A stretch of DNA of 64,000 nucleotides from Streptomyces sp. NBC_01754 (GTDB taxonomy: Bacteria > Actinomycetota > Actinomycetes > Streptomycetales > Streptomycetaceae): positions 3,720,001 through 3,784,000 of the forward strand of contig NZ_CP109132.1 in the NCBI RefSeq assembly GCF_035918015.1. The letters run 5' to 3'. Made by a program: the position numbers and the translations under genes. The notes under the pieces are model-generated. The model was not told where the DNA came from, ran no database searches, and was given only the letters and a program-made list of their open reading frames with translations. Shown here piece after piece: positions 54,765 to 63,973 of this stretch; within the stretch, counting starts at the first letter, position 1; every line of letters starts with the position of its first letter.

Positions 54765-57473
54765 ATGAGCGAGCACCGTCGCAAACCGCCGCAACCGCAA
54801 GGTGGCGGACGTGCCGCGGCCAGACGAGCCGCCCAGCAGCCTGCCGGACGCCGCCAGTCGTCACGCAGAGCACCGTCGGCGTCACCGTCCGGCGCCCACG
54901 AGGACGAGGAGCCGTCGTACGGCGGCCGTGCCGAGGCCCGGCGGGCCGCCCAGCGCGGTGGCGGAGGCGGCCGACGCCGGGGCGGCGGCGAGAACGCGGG
55001 ACACGAAGGCCGCGGGCGGGGCCGTGCGGCGGACGGCCGGTCCGGCAAGAAGAGGTTCATCGACTACCCGCGCATGGGCAAGGACGGTGTACGGCGCTGG
55101 ATCCCCTCGTGGAAGCTGGTCTCCAGTCTCTGCCTGGGCTTCCTGGCCCTGGTCATGGGCGCGGCGGGCCTCGCCTACGCGCTCGTCACGACCCCCCAGG
55201 TCAAGGACATCGCGACGGCGCAGAACAACGTCTACTACTGGGCCGACGACACCCAGATGGTCGCGACAGGCGGCTCCGTCAACCGCCAGGAGATCAGCTA
55301 CGAGCAGATCCCCGAGGCCATGCGGAACGCCGTCATCTCCGCGGAGAACAAGTCGTTCGAGAAGGACAAGGGCATCGACCCGATGGGTATCGGCCGGGCC
55401 TTCTGGAACATGGTCAAGGGCGGTGAGACCCAGGGCGGGTCGACGATCACCCAGCAGTACGTCAAGAACTCGATGCTCTCCCAAGAGCAGACCATGAGCC
55501 GGAAGTTCAAGGAACTCTTCATCACCCTCAAGGTCGGCAAGACCGTCCCGAAGAGTGAGGTGATGGCCGGCTACCTGAACGTGTCCTACTACGGACGGGG
55601 TGCCTCGGGCCTCCAGGCGGCCGCCCGCACCTACTTCGACAAGGACGCCGTCGACCTCGACCCGAGCGAATGCGCCTTCCTGGCGACCCTGCTCAAGGGG
55701 CCGAGCTACTACGACCCGGCCGGGCACCCCGAGATCGACCCGGTCAACATGACCAAGGAGGAGAACACCCGCCGGGCCACGAAGCGGTGGGCGTGGATCC
55801 TCGACGAGGAGGTCAGGGACGGCAAGCTGAGCGCCGCCGAGCGCAAGAAGTACACGTCCCTGCCCAAGACCGGTGAGCCGAAGAAGGACACCGAGCTGGG
55901 CGGCCAGACCGGGTACCTGGTGGATCTCGCCACGGAATACTTCCTCGCCCACAACGACAGGAACATCACCGAGCAGCAGATGGCCCAGGGCGGATACGAG
56001 ATCCACACGACCTTCGACAAGAAGAAGGTCCAGGAGCTCGAGAAGGCCATCACGAAGGTGTACGACGACAAGATCGACGAGAAGGAGCGGCCCGAGCTGG
56101 ACACACACGTCCAGTTCGGTGGCGCGTCGATCGACACCGGTACGGGCGCGATCCTCGCCACCTACGGTGGTCAGGACGCGACCAAGCACTACACCAACAA
56201 CGCGGACGCGACGGGCGCTCAGGTCGGTTCGACGTTCAAGCCGTTCGTCCTCGCCGCCGGAATGCAGTACGGCGTGCGCAACCCCGACGGCGGGCCCGAC
56301 CAGGGCCAGTCGGAGCGCACGCCGGTCTCACCGGCCAGTATCTACAATGGTGCCGAAGCGCTCGAGATCAAGAAGTACGACGGCACGGTCTGGCTGAACG
56401 ACGACGGCAATCCCTGGCTCCAGACCAACGACGGCCACAAGGGCTACGGCGACATCACGCTGCGGGAGGCGATGGAGGAGTCCGCCAACTCCCCGTTCGT
56501 CCAGCTCGGCATGGACGTCGGGACCGACAAGGTGAAGGACGTCGCGGTCGCGGCAGGACTCCGGGACGACAGCTTCATGGCCAACTCGAGCGTGCCCTCG
56601 TTCTCGATCGGCACGTCCTCGCCCAGCGCCATCCGCATGGCCGGTGCCTACGCCACCTTCGCCACCAGCGGCAAGCAGAACGAGCCCTTCTCCGTCACGG
56701 AGGTCAAGCACAAGGGCGAGACCGTCTACCGGCACGAGAAGGTGACCAAGACCGCGATGGACAGTGCCATCGCGGACAACGTCACCGACGTGCTCAAGAG
56801 TGTCGTCGAGCGGGGCACCGGTAAGCCCGCCCGGCTCGAAGGCCGGGAAGCGGCGGGCAAGACGGGTACCACGGACCGCAACCTCTCCGCCTGGTTCGTG
56901 GGGTACACGCCCCAGCTGTCGACCGCCATCAGCATGTTCCGTTTGGACGACGACGAGTCGAACAAGGATCGTGAGTTCGAGGCGATGTACGGCACCGGCG
57001 GCGAGGAGAAGATCCACGGAAACTCCTTCCCCGCCCAGATCTGGCACGCCTACATGACCGCGGCGCTCAAGGGCGCGGAGGTGCTGAGCTTCCCGGAGCC
57101 GGAGCCGGTCGGGAAGAAGGTCTGGGGCGGCGGCGCGGTCAGCCCCAGCCCGACGCCGAGTCCGTCGCCCTCGGAGACGGAGGCCAGCGAGTCCCCGGAG
57201 CCGCCGCCACCGTCGCCTTCGAGTCCGTCCCCGGACCCCAGCGACACGTGCGGGATGTGGGGCTGGGACTGCAACGACGACAACGGCGGCGGCGCCAACG
57301 CGGGCACCGACAACGGCGGCGCCTCGGAGGGCAACGACGGCGGGGCGGACGCCGGTGCCGACGGCGGGTCCGATGCCGGAGGCAGCGAGGGAACGTCCGA
57401 GGGCGCCGGTGGCAGCGCGTCCGGCGCCGGCGGTCCCGGCCGTCCGGGAGGCTTCTTCGGAAACGGCGGATGA
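54765..57473 (+). CDS. Bifunctional penicillin-binding protein (transglycosylase/transpeptidase, class A)
   Basis: A 902-residue class A PBP starting at ATG 54765 with GAGGAG upstream. Residues 1-110 are a basic/Gly-rich cytoplasmic tail; one helix at about 116-141; GT51 transglycosylase at about 165-340 (ENKSFEKDKGID, GGSTITQQYVKN); transpeptidase at about 440-770 with S489 in STFK, S573 in SAN and K699 in KTG. The tail (790-902) is Pro/Ser then Gly/Asp/Ala-rich. It polymerises and cross-links peptidoglycan. Confidence 0.95.
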   Translation: MSEHRRKPPQPQGGGRAAARRAAQQPAGRRQSSRRAPSASPSGAHEDEEPSYGGRAEARRAAQRGGGGGRRRGGGENAGHEGRGRGRAADGRSGKKRFIDYPRMGKDGVRRWIPSWKLVSSLCLGFLALVMGAAGLAYALVTTPQVKDIATAQNNVYYWADDTQMVATGGSVNRQEISYEQIPEAMRNAVISAENKSFEKDKGIDPMGIGRAFWNMVKGGETQGGSTITQQYVKNSMLSQEQTMSRKFKELFITLKVGKTVPKSEVMAGYLNVSYYGRGASGLQAAARTYFDKDAVDLDPSECAFLATLLKGPSYYDPAGHPEIDPVNMTKEENTRRATKRWAWILDEEVRDGKLSAAERKKYTSLPKTGEPKKDTELGGQTGYLVDLATEYFLAHNDRNITEQQMAQGGYEIHTTFDKKKVQELEKAITKVYDDKIDEKERPELDTHVQFGGASIDTGTGAILATYGGQDATKHYTNNADATGAQVGSTFKPFVLAAGMQYGVRNPDGGPDQGQSERTPVSPASIYNGAEALEIKKYDGTVWLNDDGNPWLQTNDGHKGYGDITLREAMEESANSPFVQLGMDVGTDKVKDVAVAAGLRDDSFMANSSVPSFSIGTSSPSAIRMAGAYATFATSGKQNEPFSVTEVKHKGETVYRHEKVTKTAMDSAIADNVTDVLKSVVERGTGKPARLEGREAAGKTGTTDRNLSAWFVGYTPQLSTAISMFRLDDDESNKDREFEAMYGTGGEEKIHGNSFPAQIWHAYMTAALKGAEVLSFPEPEPVGKKVWGGGAVSPSPTPSPSPSETEASESPEPPPPSPSSPSPDPSDTCGMWGWDCNDDNGGGANAGTDNGGASEGNDGGADAGADGGSDAGGSEGTSEGAGGSASGAGGPGRPGGFFGNGG

Positions 57474-57540
57474 CACCGGCCGTGCACCCCGCCGGTGACC
57501 GCGCGTACGACTGACAGGACTCCGCGCGCACGAGTGATAC

Positions 57541-57577
57541 AGGAGCCCGCCGCACCGCAAGGTGCCGGCGGGCTCCT
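57541..57577 (+). terminator. Terminator after PBP gene
   Basis: AGGAGCCCGCCG (57541-57552) pairs with CGGCGGGCTCCT (57566-57577), followed by a T. It lies 68 bp past the PBP stop and ahead of GT87. Confidence 0.75.
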
Positions 57578-57634
57578 TCGTGACCCGGGCCCGTCCCGGG
57601 CCCCCGCACGGTGCCGTACGGCAGGATGTGCGGC

Positions 57635-59128
57635 ATGCCAAGCCCAGAAGAGACGAGCACGCACCAGGACCGGTCCGTCGTACGGCCCACGTGGCGGGAC
57701 GAGATCGCCGCGGCCGGCAGCGAGCTGATCGGCGGACCGCTGGGCCGCTGGGCGCGCGTCGGATCCGGTCCGCTCACGCCGGTGCGCGTCATGGTGCTCG
57801 TGGCCATCGGGATGTTCGCCCTCGGCATGGTGCAGAAGCTGCCCTGTTACGACTGGGCGTGGTTCCAGGGAGCGAGTTCGCAGTACACGCACGCGTGCTA
57901 CTCCGACATCCCGCACCTCTACGTCGGGCGGGGTTTCGCCGACGGCCTCGTGCCCTACGCCGACCGGCTCGGCGGCGACATGGCGTATCTGGAGTACCCG
58001 GTACTCACCGGGCTGTTCATGCAGGTCGCGTCGTGGCTGACGCTGACACCGGGCTCCGACCCCATGCAGCAGCGCGAACAGATGTACTGGATGGTCAACG
58101 CGGGCATGCTCATGATCTGCGCCGTGGTCATCGTCGTCTGTGTCGCCCGGACCCACCGCAACCGTCCGTGGGACGGCCTGCTCGTGGCCCTCGCTCCGGC
58201 GTTCGCGCTCACGGCGACGATCAACTGGGACCTGTTCGCGGTCGCCCTGACCGCCGCCGCGATGCTGATGTGGTCCCGCGGCCGGGTGCTCGCCTTCGGC
58301 GTCCTCATCGGCCTGGCGACGGCCGCCAAGCTCTACCCCGTCCTGCTGCTGGGCCCGTTGCTCGTCCTGTGCCTGCGGGCCGGGAGGCTGCGGGAGTTCA
58401 GCAGGGCGCTGGGCGGGGCCGTGGCGGCCTGGCTGGTGGTGAACGTGCCGGTCATGCTGGTGGCCCCCGAAGGGTGGAAGAAGTTCTACACCTTCAGCCA
58501 GGAACGGCAGATCGACTTCGGCTCGTTCTGGCTGGTCATCACCCAGCGCACCGGTGAACCCATCGACGTCTCCACCGTGAACACGGCGTCGGTGCTGCTG
58601 ATGATCGTGCTGTGCGCGGGAATCGCCGGGCTGGCCCTGGCCTCCCGGCACCGGCCGCGCTTCGCGCAGCTCGCCTTCCTGGTGGTGGCCGCCTTCGTCC
58701 TGACGAACAAGGTCTACTCACCGCAGTACGTACTGTGGCTGATCCCCCTCGCCGTCCTGGCGAGGCCGCGCTGGCGGGACTTCCTGATCTGGCAGGCATG
58801 CGAGGTCGCGTACTTCCTGGGGATCTGGATGTACCTCGCGTACACGACGAGTGGTGACAAGCACCAGGGGCTGCCGGAGGAGGGCTACCAGATCGCCGTC
58901 GCCCTGCACCTGCTGGGAACGCTGTACCTGTGTGCCGTGGTCGTCCGGGACATCCTGCTGCCCGAGCGGGACCCCGTGCGGTGCGACGGCTCGGACGACC
59001 CGTCGGGCGGGGTGCTCGACGGGGCCCCGGACACCGTCGCCCTCGCGCACCGCGGGGCCGGAGGGCGGACACCCGCGGCCGAAGGCCCGCGGGTGGAGTG
59101 GGGTGCGGGCGGACCGCCCGCACCCTGA
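57635..59128 (+). CDS. GT87-family (DUF2029) membrane glycosyltransferase
   Basis: A 497-residue protein with about 10-12 helices and the GT87 features YLEYPVLTGLF, ATAAKLYPVLLLGP and NKVYSPQYVLWL. GT87 enzymes are polyprenol-phosphate-dependent mannosyltransferases. Start ATG 57635 (MPSPEETSTH) is chosen over ATG 57611; the preceding GCAGGATG is only a weak site. C-terminal 60 residues are polar. Its partner substrate in this organism is unknown. Confidence 0.85.
   Translation: MPSPEETSTHQDRSVVRPTWRDEIAAAGSELIGGPLGRWARVGSGPLTPVRVMVLVAIGMFALGMVQKLPCYDWAWFQGASSQYTHACYSDIPHLYVGRGFADGLVPYADRLGGDMAYLEYPVLTGLFMQVASWLTLTPGSDPMQQREQMYWMVNAGMLMICAVVIVVCVARTHRNRPWDGLLVALAPAFALTATINWDLFAVALTAAAMLMWSRGRVLAFGVLIGLATAAKLYPVLLLGPLLVLCLRAGRLREFSRALGGAVAAWLVVNVPVMLVAPEGWKKFYTFSQERQIDFGSFWLVITQRTGEPIDVSTVNTASVLLMIVLCAGIAGLALASRHRPRFAQLAFLVVAAFVLTNKVYSPQYVLWLIPLAVLARPRWRDFLIWQACEVAYFLGIWMYLAYTTSGDKHQGLPEEGYQIAVALHLLGTLYLCAVVVRDILLPERDPVRCDGSDDPSGGVLDGAPDTVALAHRGAGGRTPAAEGPRVEWGAGGPPAP
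59101..59125. terminator. GC-rich palindrome at the GT87 3' end
   Basis: Twelve-base arms GGGTGCGGGCGG and CCGCCCGCACCC around a single A, overlapping the last GT87 codons. It lies between the convergent GT87 and alanine-racemase-like genes and may terminate both. Confidence 0.5.
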
Positions 59129-59146
59129 ACGGTGCGGGGCGGGGAC

Positions 59147-60178
59147 CTAGTGGTCCACGAGGCGGTCGAACTGCGTGGTGGTGTGCCGCAGATGAGCCAC
59201 CAGTTCGTCGCCGACCCTCGGCTCCTGCGTGTCCGAGGGGACGAAGAGGATCGACACCTGCATGTGCGGCGGCTCGGCGAACCAGCGCTGCTTCCCCGCC
59301 CAGACGAACGGCGAGAGATTGCGGTTGACCGTGGCCAGGCCGGCACGTGCGACGCCCTTGGCACGCGGCATCACCCCGTGGAGCGCCTTGGGCGCCTCCA
59401 GCCCGACACCGTGTGACGTCCCGCCGGCGACGACCACCAGCCAGCCGTCGGAGGCGGCCTTCTGCTGGCGGTAGCCGAACCGGTCGCCCTTGACCACGGG
59501 CGTGACGTCGAGCACCGCGCCGCGGTACTCCGTCGCCTCGTGATCGCCGAGCCAGAGCCGGGTACCGATGCGGGCGCGGAAGCGGGTCTGGGGGAACTGC
59601 TGCTGCAGTCGCGCGAGTTCCTCGGACTTCAGATGGCTCACGAACATGGTGTGCAGGGGCAGCCGGGCGGCGCGCAGGCGGTCCATCCAGGCGATGACCT
59701 CCTCGACCGCGTCCGAACCGTCCGTGCGATCCAGCGGCAGGTGCAGGGCGAACCCTTCGAGGCGTATGTCCTCGATCGCCGCGTGCAGCTGACCGAGCTC
59801 CTCCTCCTTGACCCCGTGGCGCTTCATCGAGCTCATGCACTCGATGACGACACGGGCACCCACCAGGGCGTGCACACCGTCCACCGAGGAGACCGACCGG
59901 ATGACGCGGTCGGGCAGCGGCACCGGCTCCTCGCCCCGGCGGAAGGGCGTGAGCACCAGCAGGTCGCCGCTGAACCAGTCCTTGACCCGGGCGGCCTCGT
60001 ACGTGGTGCCGACGGCCAGGGTGTCGGAGCCGAAACGGATGGTCTCGTCGGCCAGCCGTTCGTGTCCGAAGCCGTAGCCGTTGCCCTTGCAGACAGGGAC
60101 GAGCCCGGGGAACTGGTCGAGCACGGATTTCTGGTGCGCCCGCCAGCGCGCGGTGTCGACGTAGAGGGAGAGCGCCAT
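59147..60178 (-). CDS. Alanine-racemase-like PLP-barrel protein (possibly non-racemase)
   Basis: A 343-residue protein with the Alr N-terminal barrel. The PLP lysine is in VCKGNGYGFG. In the C-terminal half, the region that in Alr reads GY-A-DG (with the catalytic Tyr near residue 265) instead reads GGTSHGVG, so the second catalytic base seems lost. It lies 72 bp downstream of femX on the same strand, so a link with peptidoglycan side chains is likely. It may be a different PLP enzyme rather than a racemase. Confidence 0.75.
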   Translation of the reverse strand: MALSLYVDTARWRAHQKSVLDQFPGLVPVCKGNGYGFGHERLADETIRFGSDTLAVGTTYEAARVKDWFSGDLLVLTPFRRGEEPVPLPDRVIRSVSSVDGVHALVGARVVIECMSSMKRHGVKEEELGQLHAAIEDIRLEGFALHLPLDRTDGSDAVEEVIAWMDRLRAARLPLHTMFVSHLKSEELARLQQQFPQTRFRARIGTRLWLGDHEATEYRGAVLDVTPVVKGDRFGYRQQKAASDGWLVVVAGGTSHGVGLEAPKALHGVMPRAKGVARAGLATVNRNLSPFVWAGKQRWFAEPPHMQVSILFVPSDTQEPRVGDELVAHLRHTTTQFDRLVDH

Positions 60179-60250
60179 GGCCGGCCCGGAACCTTTCTGG
60201 TGGCTGCGGTGGAGTTCGAAGGATGAGGAGGTGAAGGAGGTGGCCCAGGG

Positions 60251-61369
60251 TCAGCGACGGGACATATACATGTCGAGCGCCTTGTGGAGCAGCTTGTTGA
60301 GGGGGAAGTCCCACTCGCCGACGTACTCGACGGCTTCCCCGCCGGTGCCGACCTTGAACTGGATCAGGCCGAACAGATGGTCCGTCTCGTCCAGGGAGTC
60401 GCTGATACCGCGCAGGTCGTAGACGGTCGCGCCCATCGCGTACGAATCACGCAGCATCCGCCACTGCATGGCGTTCGACGGCCTGACCTCGCGCCCGATG
60501 TTGTCGGACGCGCCGTACGAGTACCAGACGTGCCCGCCGACCACGAGCATCGTGGCCGCGGAGAGGTTCACGCCGTTGTGCCGGGCGAAGTACAGCCGCA
60601 TGCGGTTCGGGTCCTCCGAGTTGAGGACGGTCCACATGCGCTGGAAGTACGAGAGCGGTCGCGGGCGGAAGTGGTCACGCACCGCGGTGATCTCGTACAG
60701 CCGCTGCCACTCGGCCAGGTCCTCGTAGCCGCCCTGGACGACCTCGACGCCGGCCTTGTCGGCCTTCTTGATGTTGCGGCGCCAGAGCTGGTTGAAGCCC
60801 TTGAGCACGTCCTCCAGGGAGCGGTTGGCCAGCGGCACCTGGAACACGTAGCGCGGCTGTACGTCACCGAATCCGGCGCCGCCGTCCTCACCCTGCTGCC
60901 AGCCCATCTTCCGCAGCCGGTCCGAGACCTCGAAGGCCCGGGGCTCGATGTGGGTGGCCTCGACGTCACGCAGCCGCTTGACCTCGGGATCCTGGATGCC
61001 GGCCTTGATGGCCGCCGAGTCCCAGCGGCGGATGACCACGGGCGGACCCATCTTCACCGAGAACGCGCCCTGCTGCTTGAGGTGCGCGAGCATCGGCTGG
61101 AGCCAGTCGTCCAGGTTCGGGGCGTACCAGTTGATGACCGGGCCCTCGGGGAGGTAGGCGAGGTAGCGCTTGATCTTCGGCAGCTGGCGGTAGAGCACCA
61201 GGCCCGCGCCGACGATCTCGCCGGCCTTGTCGAACCATCCGAGGCTCTCCGAGCGCCATTCGGTCTTCACGTCCGCCCACGCCGGGACCTGGCAGTGACT
61301 GGCCGAGGGAAGGCTCTGGATGTACGCCAGATGCTGTTCTCGGCTGATGGTCCTCAGGGTCAGGCTCAT
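60251..61369 (-). CDS. femX: FemX-like aminoacyltransferase (Gly/Xaa addition to lipid II)
   Basis: A 372-residue Fem-family protein starting at ATG 61369 (GAGGAGC upstream). It has two GNAT-like subdomains and a coiled region around LWRRNIKKADKAGV, with DLRGISDSLDETDHLFGLIQFK near the end. In Streptomyces FemX adds the first glycine of the bridge to LL-diaminopimelate in peptidoglycan precursors. It heads a two-gene unit with the racemase-like gene. Confidence 0.9.
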   Translation of the reverse strand: MSLTLRTISREQHLAYIQSLPSASHCQVPAWADVKTEWRSESLGWFDKAGEIVGAGLVLYRQLPKIKRYLAYLPEGPVINWYAPNLDDWLQPMLAHLKQQGAFSVKMGPPVVIRRWDSAAIKAGIQDPEVKRLRDVEATHIEPRAFEVSDRLRKMGWQQGEDGGAGFGDVQPRYVFQVPLANRSLEDVLKGFNQLWRRNIKKADKAGVEVVQGGYEDLAEWQRLYEITAVRDHFRPRPLSYFQRMWTVLNSEDPNRMRLYFARHNGVNLSAATMLVVGGHVWYSYGASDNIGREVRPSNAMQWRMLRDSYAMGATVYDLRGISDSLDETDHLFGLIQFKVGTGGEAVEYVGEWDFPLNKLLHKALDMYMSRR

Positions 61370-61544
61370 GCGGGGCGCTCCTCGGCAGGTGTGTCCCCAT
61401 CGGTCAGGGGCTCCGGCTCTCGCGCCGAAGCCTACTGTGGCCGGGGGACGCCCGGCCCGGCCCCGTCGGGACCGCACCGGGCGTCCGCCGCTCGGCGGCG
61501 CCTGCCGGGGCGCTGTGCGGCCGGGCGGGCCCGGTCCGCGCCGG

Positions 61545-61901
61545 TCAGGTGATCACGCCGCCGAAGAGGCCGCCGTGCGCCATGCCGACGAGGAAGCCGA
61601 CCCCGGAGGAGCCGATCCCCATGATGAAGGCGAACCGCTGCCACGTGGTCTTGGAGATGTACTGGCCGTAGGCCCCGGTCAGGAGGCCGATCAGCCCGGC
61701 CCAGGAGGTGAGCAGGTGCAGGTGGTGGAACATCGCCGACACGAACGCGAGGATCCCGAGCACCCCGGCCACCACCATCAGCACTTCTTGGAGCGGATGG
61801 GGCCTGCCGTCGGTCGCGAAGAGGGAGCCGGTGGCGGGGCGGGGATTGGCCACCCGGCTGGGGGCGGGCCGGCCGCCGGTGGATCGGACTGTCTGTGCCA
61901 T
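61545..61901 (-). CDS. Small hypothetical membrane protein
   Basis: A 118-residue protein starting at ATG 61901 with AGGAGG upstream; a longer frame has no such site. The first 40 residues are polar; three helices follow (LMVVAGVLGILAFVSAMFHH, LTSWAGLIGLLTGAYGQY and FAFIMGIGSSGVGFLVGMA). I do not recognise a named family. It is divergent from the rpsF operon and lies next to femX, a conserved position in Streptomyces. Confidence 0.8.
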   Translation of the reverse strand: MAQTVRSTGGRPAPSRVANPRPATGSLFATDGRPHPLQEVLMVVAGVLGILAFVSAMFHHLHLLTSWAGLIGLLTGAYGQYISKTTWQRFAFIMGIGSSGVGFLVGMAHGGLFGGVIT

Positions 61902-62044
61902 GGAGCACCTCCTGGCCGAGAGAGCGGAGCGATGTGCGCGGGACCCGCTGCCCGTGACCTGCTGTGCGTGGGCGCGGGACCTGCTGCGCGATGGAGCGCC
62001 TCTCACACCACATCTGTCTCGATTGTGCGCCCTGAACACCGGAT

Positions 62045-62074
62045 TTCAACCGGAAGGCGGTCTGCGGGTACTCT
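62045..62074 (+). promoter_or_regulatory. Candidate rpsF operon promoter
   Basis: TTCAAC (62045-62050), 18 bp, TACTCT (62069-62074), in the 344-bp gap between the small membrane protein and rpsF. It would give a leader of about 165 bases. Confidence 0.45.
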
Positions 62075-62199
62075 GTACGGTCTGCACCGGTGTCTGCCCG
62101 GAAGCCGGCCCGGCAGCCCCTTCGACTCATGAGAAGGGCGTTGTCAGAGGCGGCTGTTTTACTCGGGGACACTGTTGCTCACGCATCACGACCCTCCTG

Positions 62200-62224
62200 C
62201 CACGGAACGCCCGTGGCCGCTGAG
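62200..62224 (+). promoter_or_regulatory. Possible S6:S18 leader-binding hairpin
   Basis: CCACGG (62200-62205), loop AACGC, CCGTGG (62211-62216) is followed directly by CCG (62217-62219). The S6:S18 autoregulatory RNA of rpsF-rpsR operons has a stem with a bulged CCG. The lower stem would be only three pairs, so this is tentative. Confidence 0.35.
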
Positions 62225-62245
62225 TCCAAAGGAGGTGGGTTCCAC

Positions 62246-62536
62246 ATGCGTCACTACGAGTTGATGGTCATCCTCGACCCCGATCTCGAGGAGCGAGCAG
62301 TCTCCCCGCTGATCGAGAACTTCCTCTCCGTCGTCCGTGAGGGCAACGGAAAGGTCGAGAAGGTCGACACCTGGGGCCGTCGTCGTCTCTCTTACGAGAT
62401 CAAGAAGAAGCCCGAGGGCATCTACTCGGTCATCGACCTGCAGGCCGAGCCGGCAGTCGTCAAGGAGCTCGACCGACAGATGAAGCTGAACGAGTCGGTC
62501 CTCCGGACCAAGGTCCTCCGCCCCGAGGCCCACTGA
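62246..62536 (+). CDS. rpsF: 30S ribosomal protein S6
   Basis: 96 residues from ATG 62246 with AAAGGAGGTG upstream. It has the S6 pattern [38 protein letters not shown] and ends before the Glu-rich tail seen in some species. It opens the rpsF-ssb-rpsR-rplI operon and pairs with S18 in the ribosome. Confidence 0.97.
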   Translation: MRHYELMVILDPDLEERAVSPLIENFLSVVREGNGKVEKVDTWGRRRLSYEIKKKPEGIYSVIDLQAEPAVVKELDRQMKLNESVLRTKVLRPEAH

Positions 62537-62607
62537 GCGTCCAGCTCAGCGGTTATCGGGTTCGAGTAGCAAGCAGCCAGAAGTAATCCCCGCCGAGAGG
62601 TTCATCC

Positions 62608-63228
62608 ATGGCAGGCGAGACCGTCATCACGGTCGTCGGCAATCTCGTCGACGACCCCGAGCTGCGCTTCACCCCGTCCGGTGCGGCGGTCGCGAAGTTC
62701 CGTGTCGCGTCCACTCCCCGCATCTTCGACCGGCAGACCAATGAGTGGAAGGACGGCGAAGGCCTGTTCCTCACCTGCTCGGTCTGGCGTCAGGCGGCGG
62801 AGAATGTCGCCGAGTCGCTCACGCGCGGCATGCGTGTCGTCGTGCAGGGCCGGTTGAAGCAGCGGTCCTACGAGGACCGCGAGGGCGTCAAGCGCACGGT
62901 CTACGAGCTGGATGTCGAGGAAGTCGGCCCCAGCCTCAAGAACGCCACGGCCAAGGTCACCAAGACCACCGGTCGCGGTGGTCAGGGCGGCCAGGGTGGA
63001 TACGGCGGCGGCCAGCAAGGCGGCGGCAACTGGGGCGGCGGTCCCGGTGGCGGCGGCCAGCAGGGCGGCGGCCAGCAGGGCGGCGCTTCGGCGGACGACC
63101 CCTGGGCCACCAGCGGTCCGGCCGGCGGCCAGCAGGGCGGCGGCGCCGCTTCGCAGGGTGGCGGCGGGAGCTGGGGCGGAAGCTCCGGCGGTTCCGGCGG
63201 CGGCTACTCGGACGAGCCCCCCTTCTAG
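62608..63228 (+). CDS. ssb: Single-stranded DNA-binding protein
   Basis: A 206-residue SSB. OB-fold at 1-112 ([22 protein letters not shown]); Gly/Gln-rich linker 120-195; acidic tip DEPPF, the docking peptide for replication and repair proteins. It lies in the rpsF operon as in most Gram-positive bacteria; this copy is likely the main, essential one. Confidence 0.96.
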   Translation: MAGETVITVVGNLVDDPELRFTPSGAAVAKFRVASTPRIFDRQTNEWKDGEGLFLTCSVWRQAAENVAESLTRGMRVVVQGRLKQRSYEDREGVKRTVYELDVEEVGPSLKNATAKVTKTTGRGGQGGQGGYGGGQQGGGNWGGGPGGGGQQGGGQQGGASADDPWATSGPAGGQQGGGAASQGGGGSWGGSSGGSGGGYSDEPPF

Positions 63229-63271
63229 GGCTGCTCGTACCCCCACTTCTTGATCACACAGGAGAAACACC

Positions 63272-63508
63272 ATGGCGAAGCCGCCTGTGCGCAAGCCTAA
63301 GAAGAAGGTCTGCGCTTTCTGCAAGGACAAGACCCAGTACGTGGACTACAAGGACACGAACATGCTGCGGAAGTTCATTTCCGACCGTGGCAAGATCCGT
63401 GCCCGCCGCGTCACCGGCAACTGCACGCAGCACCAGCGTGACGTCGCCACGGCCGTCAAGAACAGCCGTGAGATGGCGCTGCTGCCCTACACGTCCACCG
63501 CGCGATAA
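63272..63508 (+). CDS. rpsR: 30S ribosomal protein S18
   Basis: 78 residues. It has [19 protein letters not shown] and the RNA-binding end [28 protein letters not shown]. Two cysteines (CAFC) in the N-terminal part suggest a zinc-binding (C+) form. Confidence 0.97.
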   Translation: MAKPPVRKPKKKVCAFCKDKTQYVDYKDTNMLRKFISDRGKIRARRVTGNCTQHQRDVATAVKNSREMALLPYTSTAR

Positions 63509-63526
63509 GGGAAGGGTGACCGAATC

Positions 63527-63973
63527 ATGAAGATCATCCTCACCCACGAGGTCACTGGCCTCGGTGCCGCCGGCGACGTCGTGGACGTCAAGGACGGATA
63601 CGCCCGTAACTACCTGGTTCCGCGTGGCTTCGCCATTCGCTGGACCAAGGGTGGCGAGAAGGACGTGGCGCAGATCCGCCGCGCCCGCAAGATCCACGAG
63701 ATCGCGACGATCGAGCAGGCCAACGAGATCAAGGCCAAGCTCGAGGGCGTGAAGGTCCGTCTGGCTGTTCGCTCCGGCGACGCCGGCCGTCTCTTCGGCT
63801 CCGTCACCCCGGCCGACATCGCCTCGGCGATCAAGACCGCGGGTGGCCCGGACGTCGACAAGCGCCGCGTCGAGCTCGGTTCGCCGATCAAGACGCTGGG
63901 CGGACACGAGGTGTCCGTCCGTCTGCACCCCGAGGTTGCCGCGAAGCTCGGTATCGAGGTCGTTGCCGCCTGA
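63527..63973 (+). CDS. rplI: 50S ribosomal protein L9
   Basis: A 148-residue L9. N-terminal domain [28 protein letters not shown] with NYLVPRG, a long connecting helix and a C-terminal domain ending [19 protein letters not shown]. Last complete gene of the window. Confidence 0.97.
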   Translation: MKIILTHEVTGLGAAGDVVDVKDGYARNYLVPRGFAIRWTKGGEKDVAQIRRARKIHEIATIEQANEIKAKLEGVKVRLAVRSGDAGRLFGSVTPADIASAIKTAGGPDVDKRRVELGSPIKTLGGHEVSVRLHPEVAAKLGIEVVAA

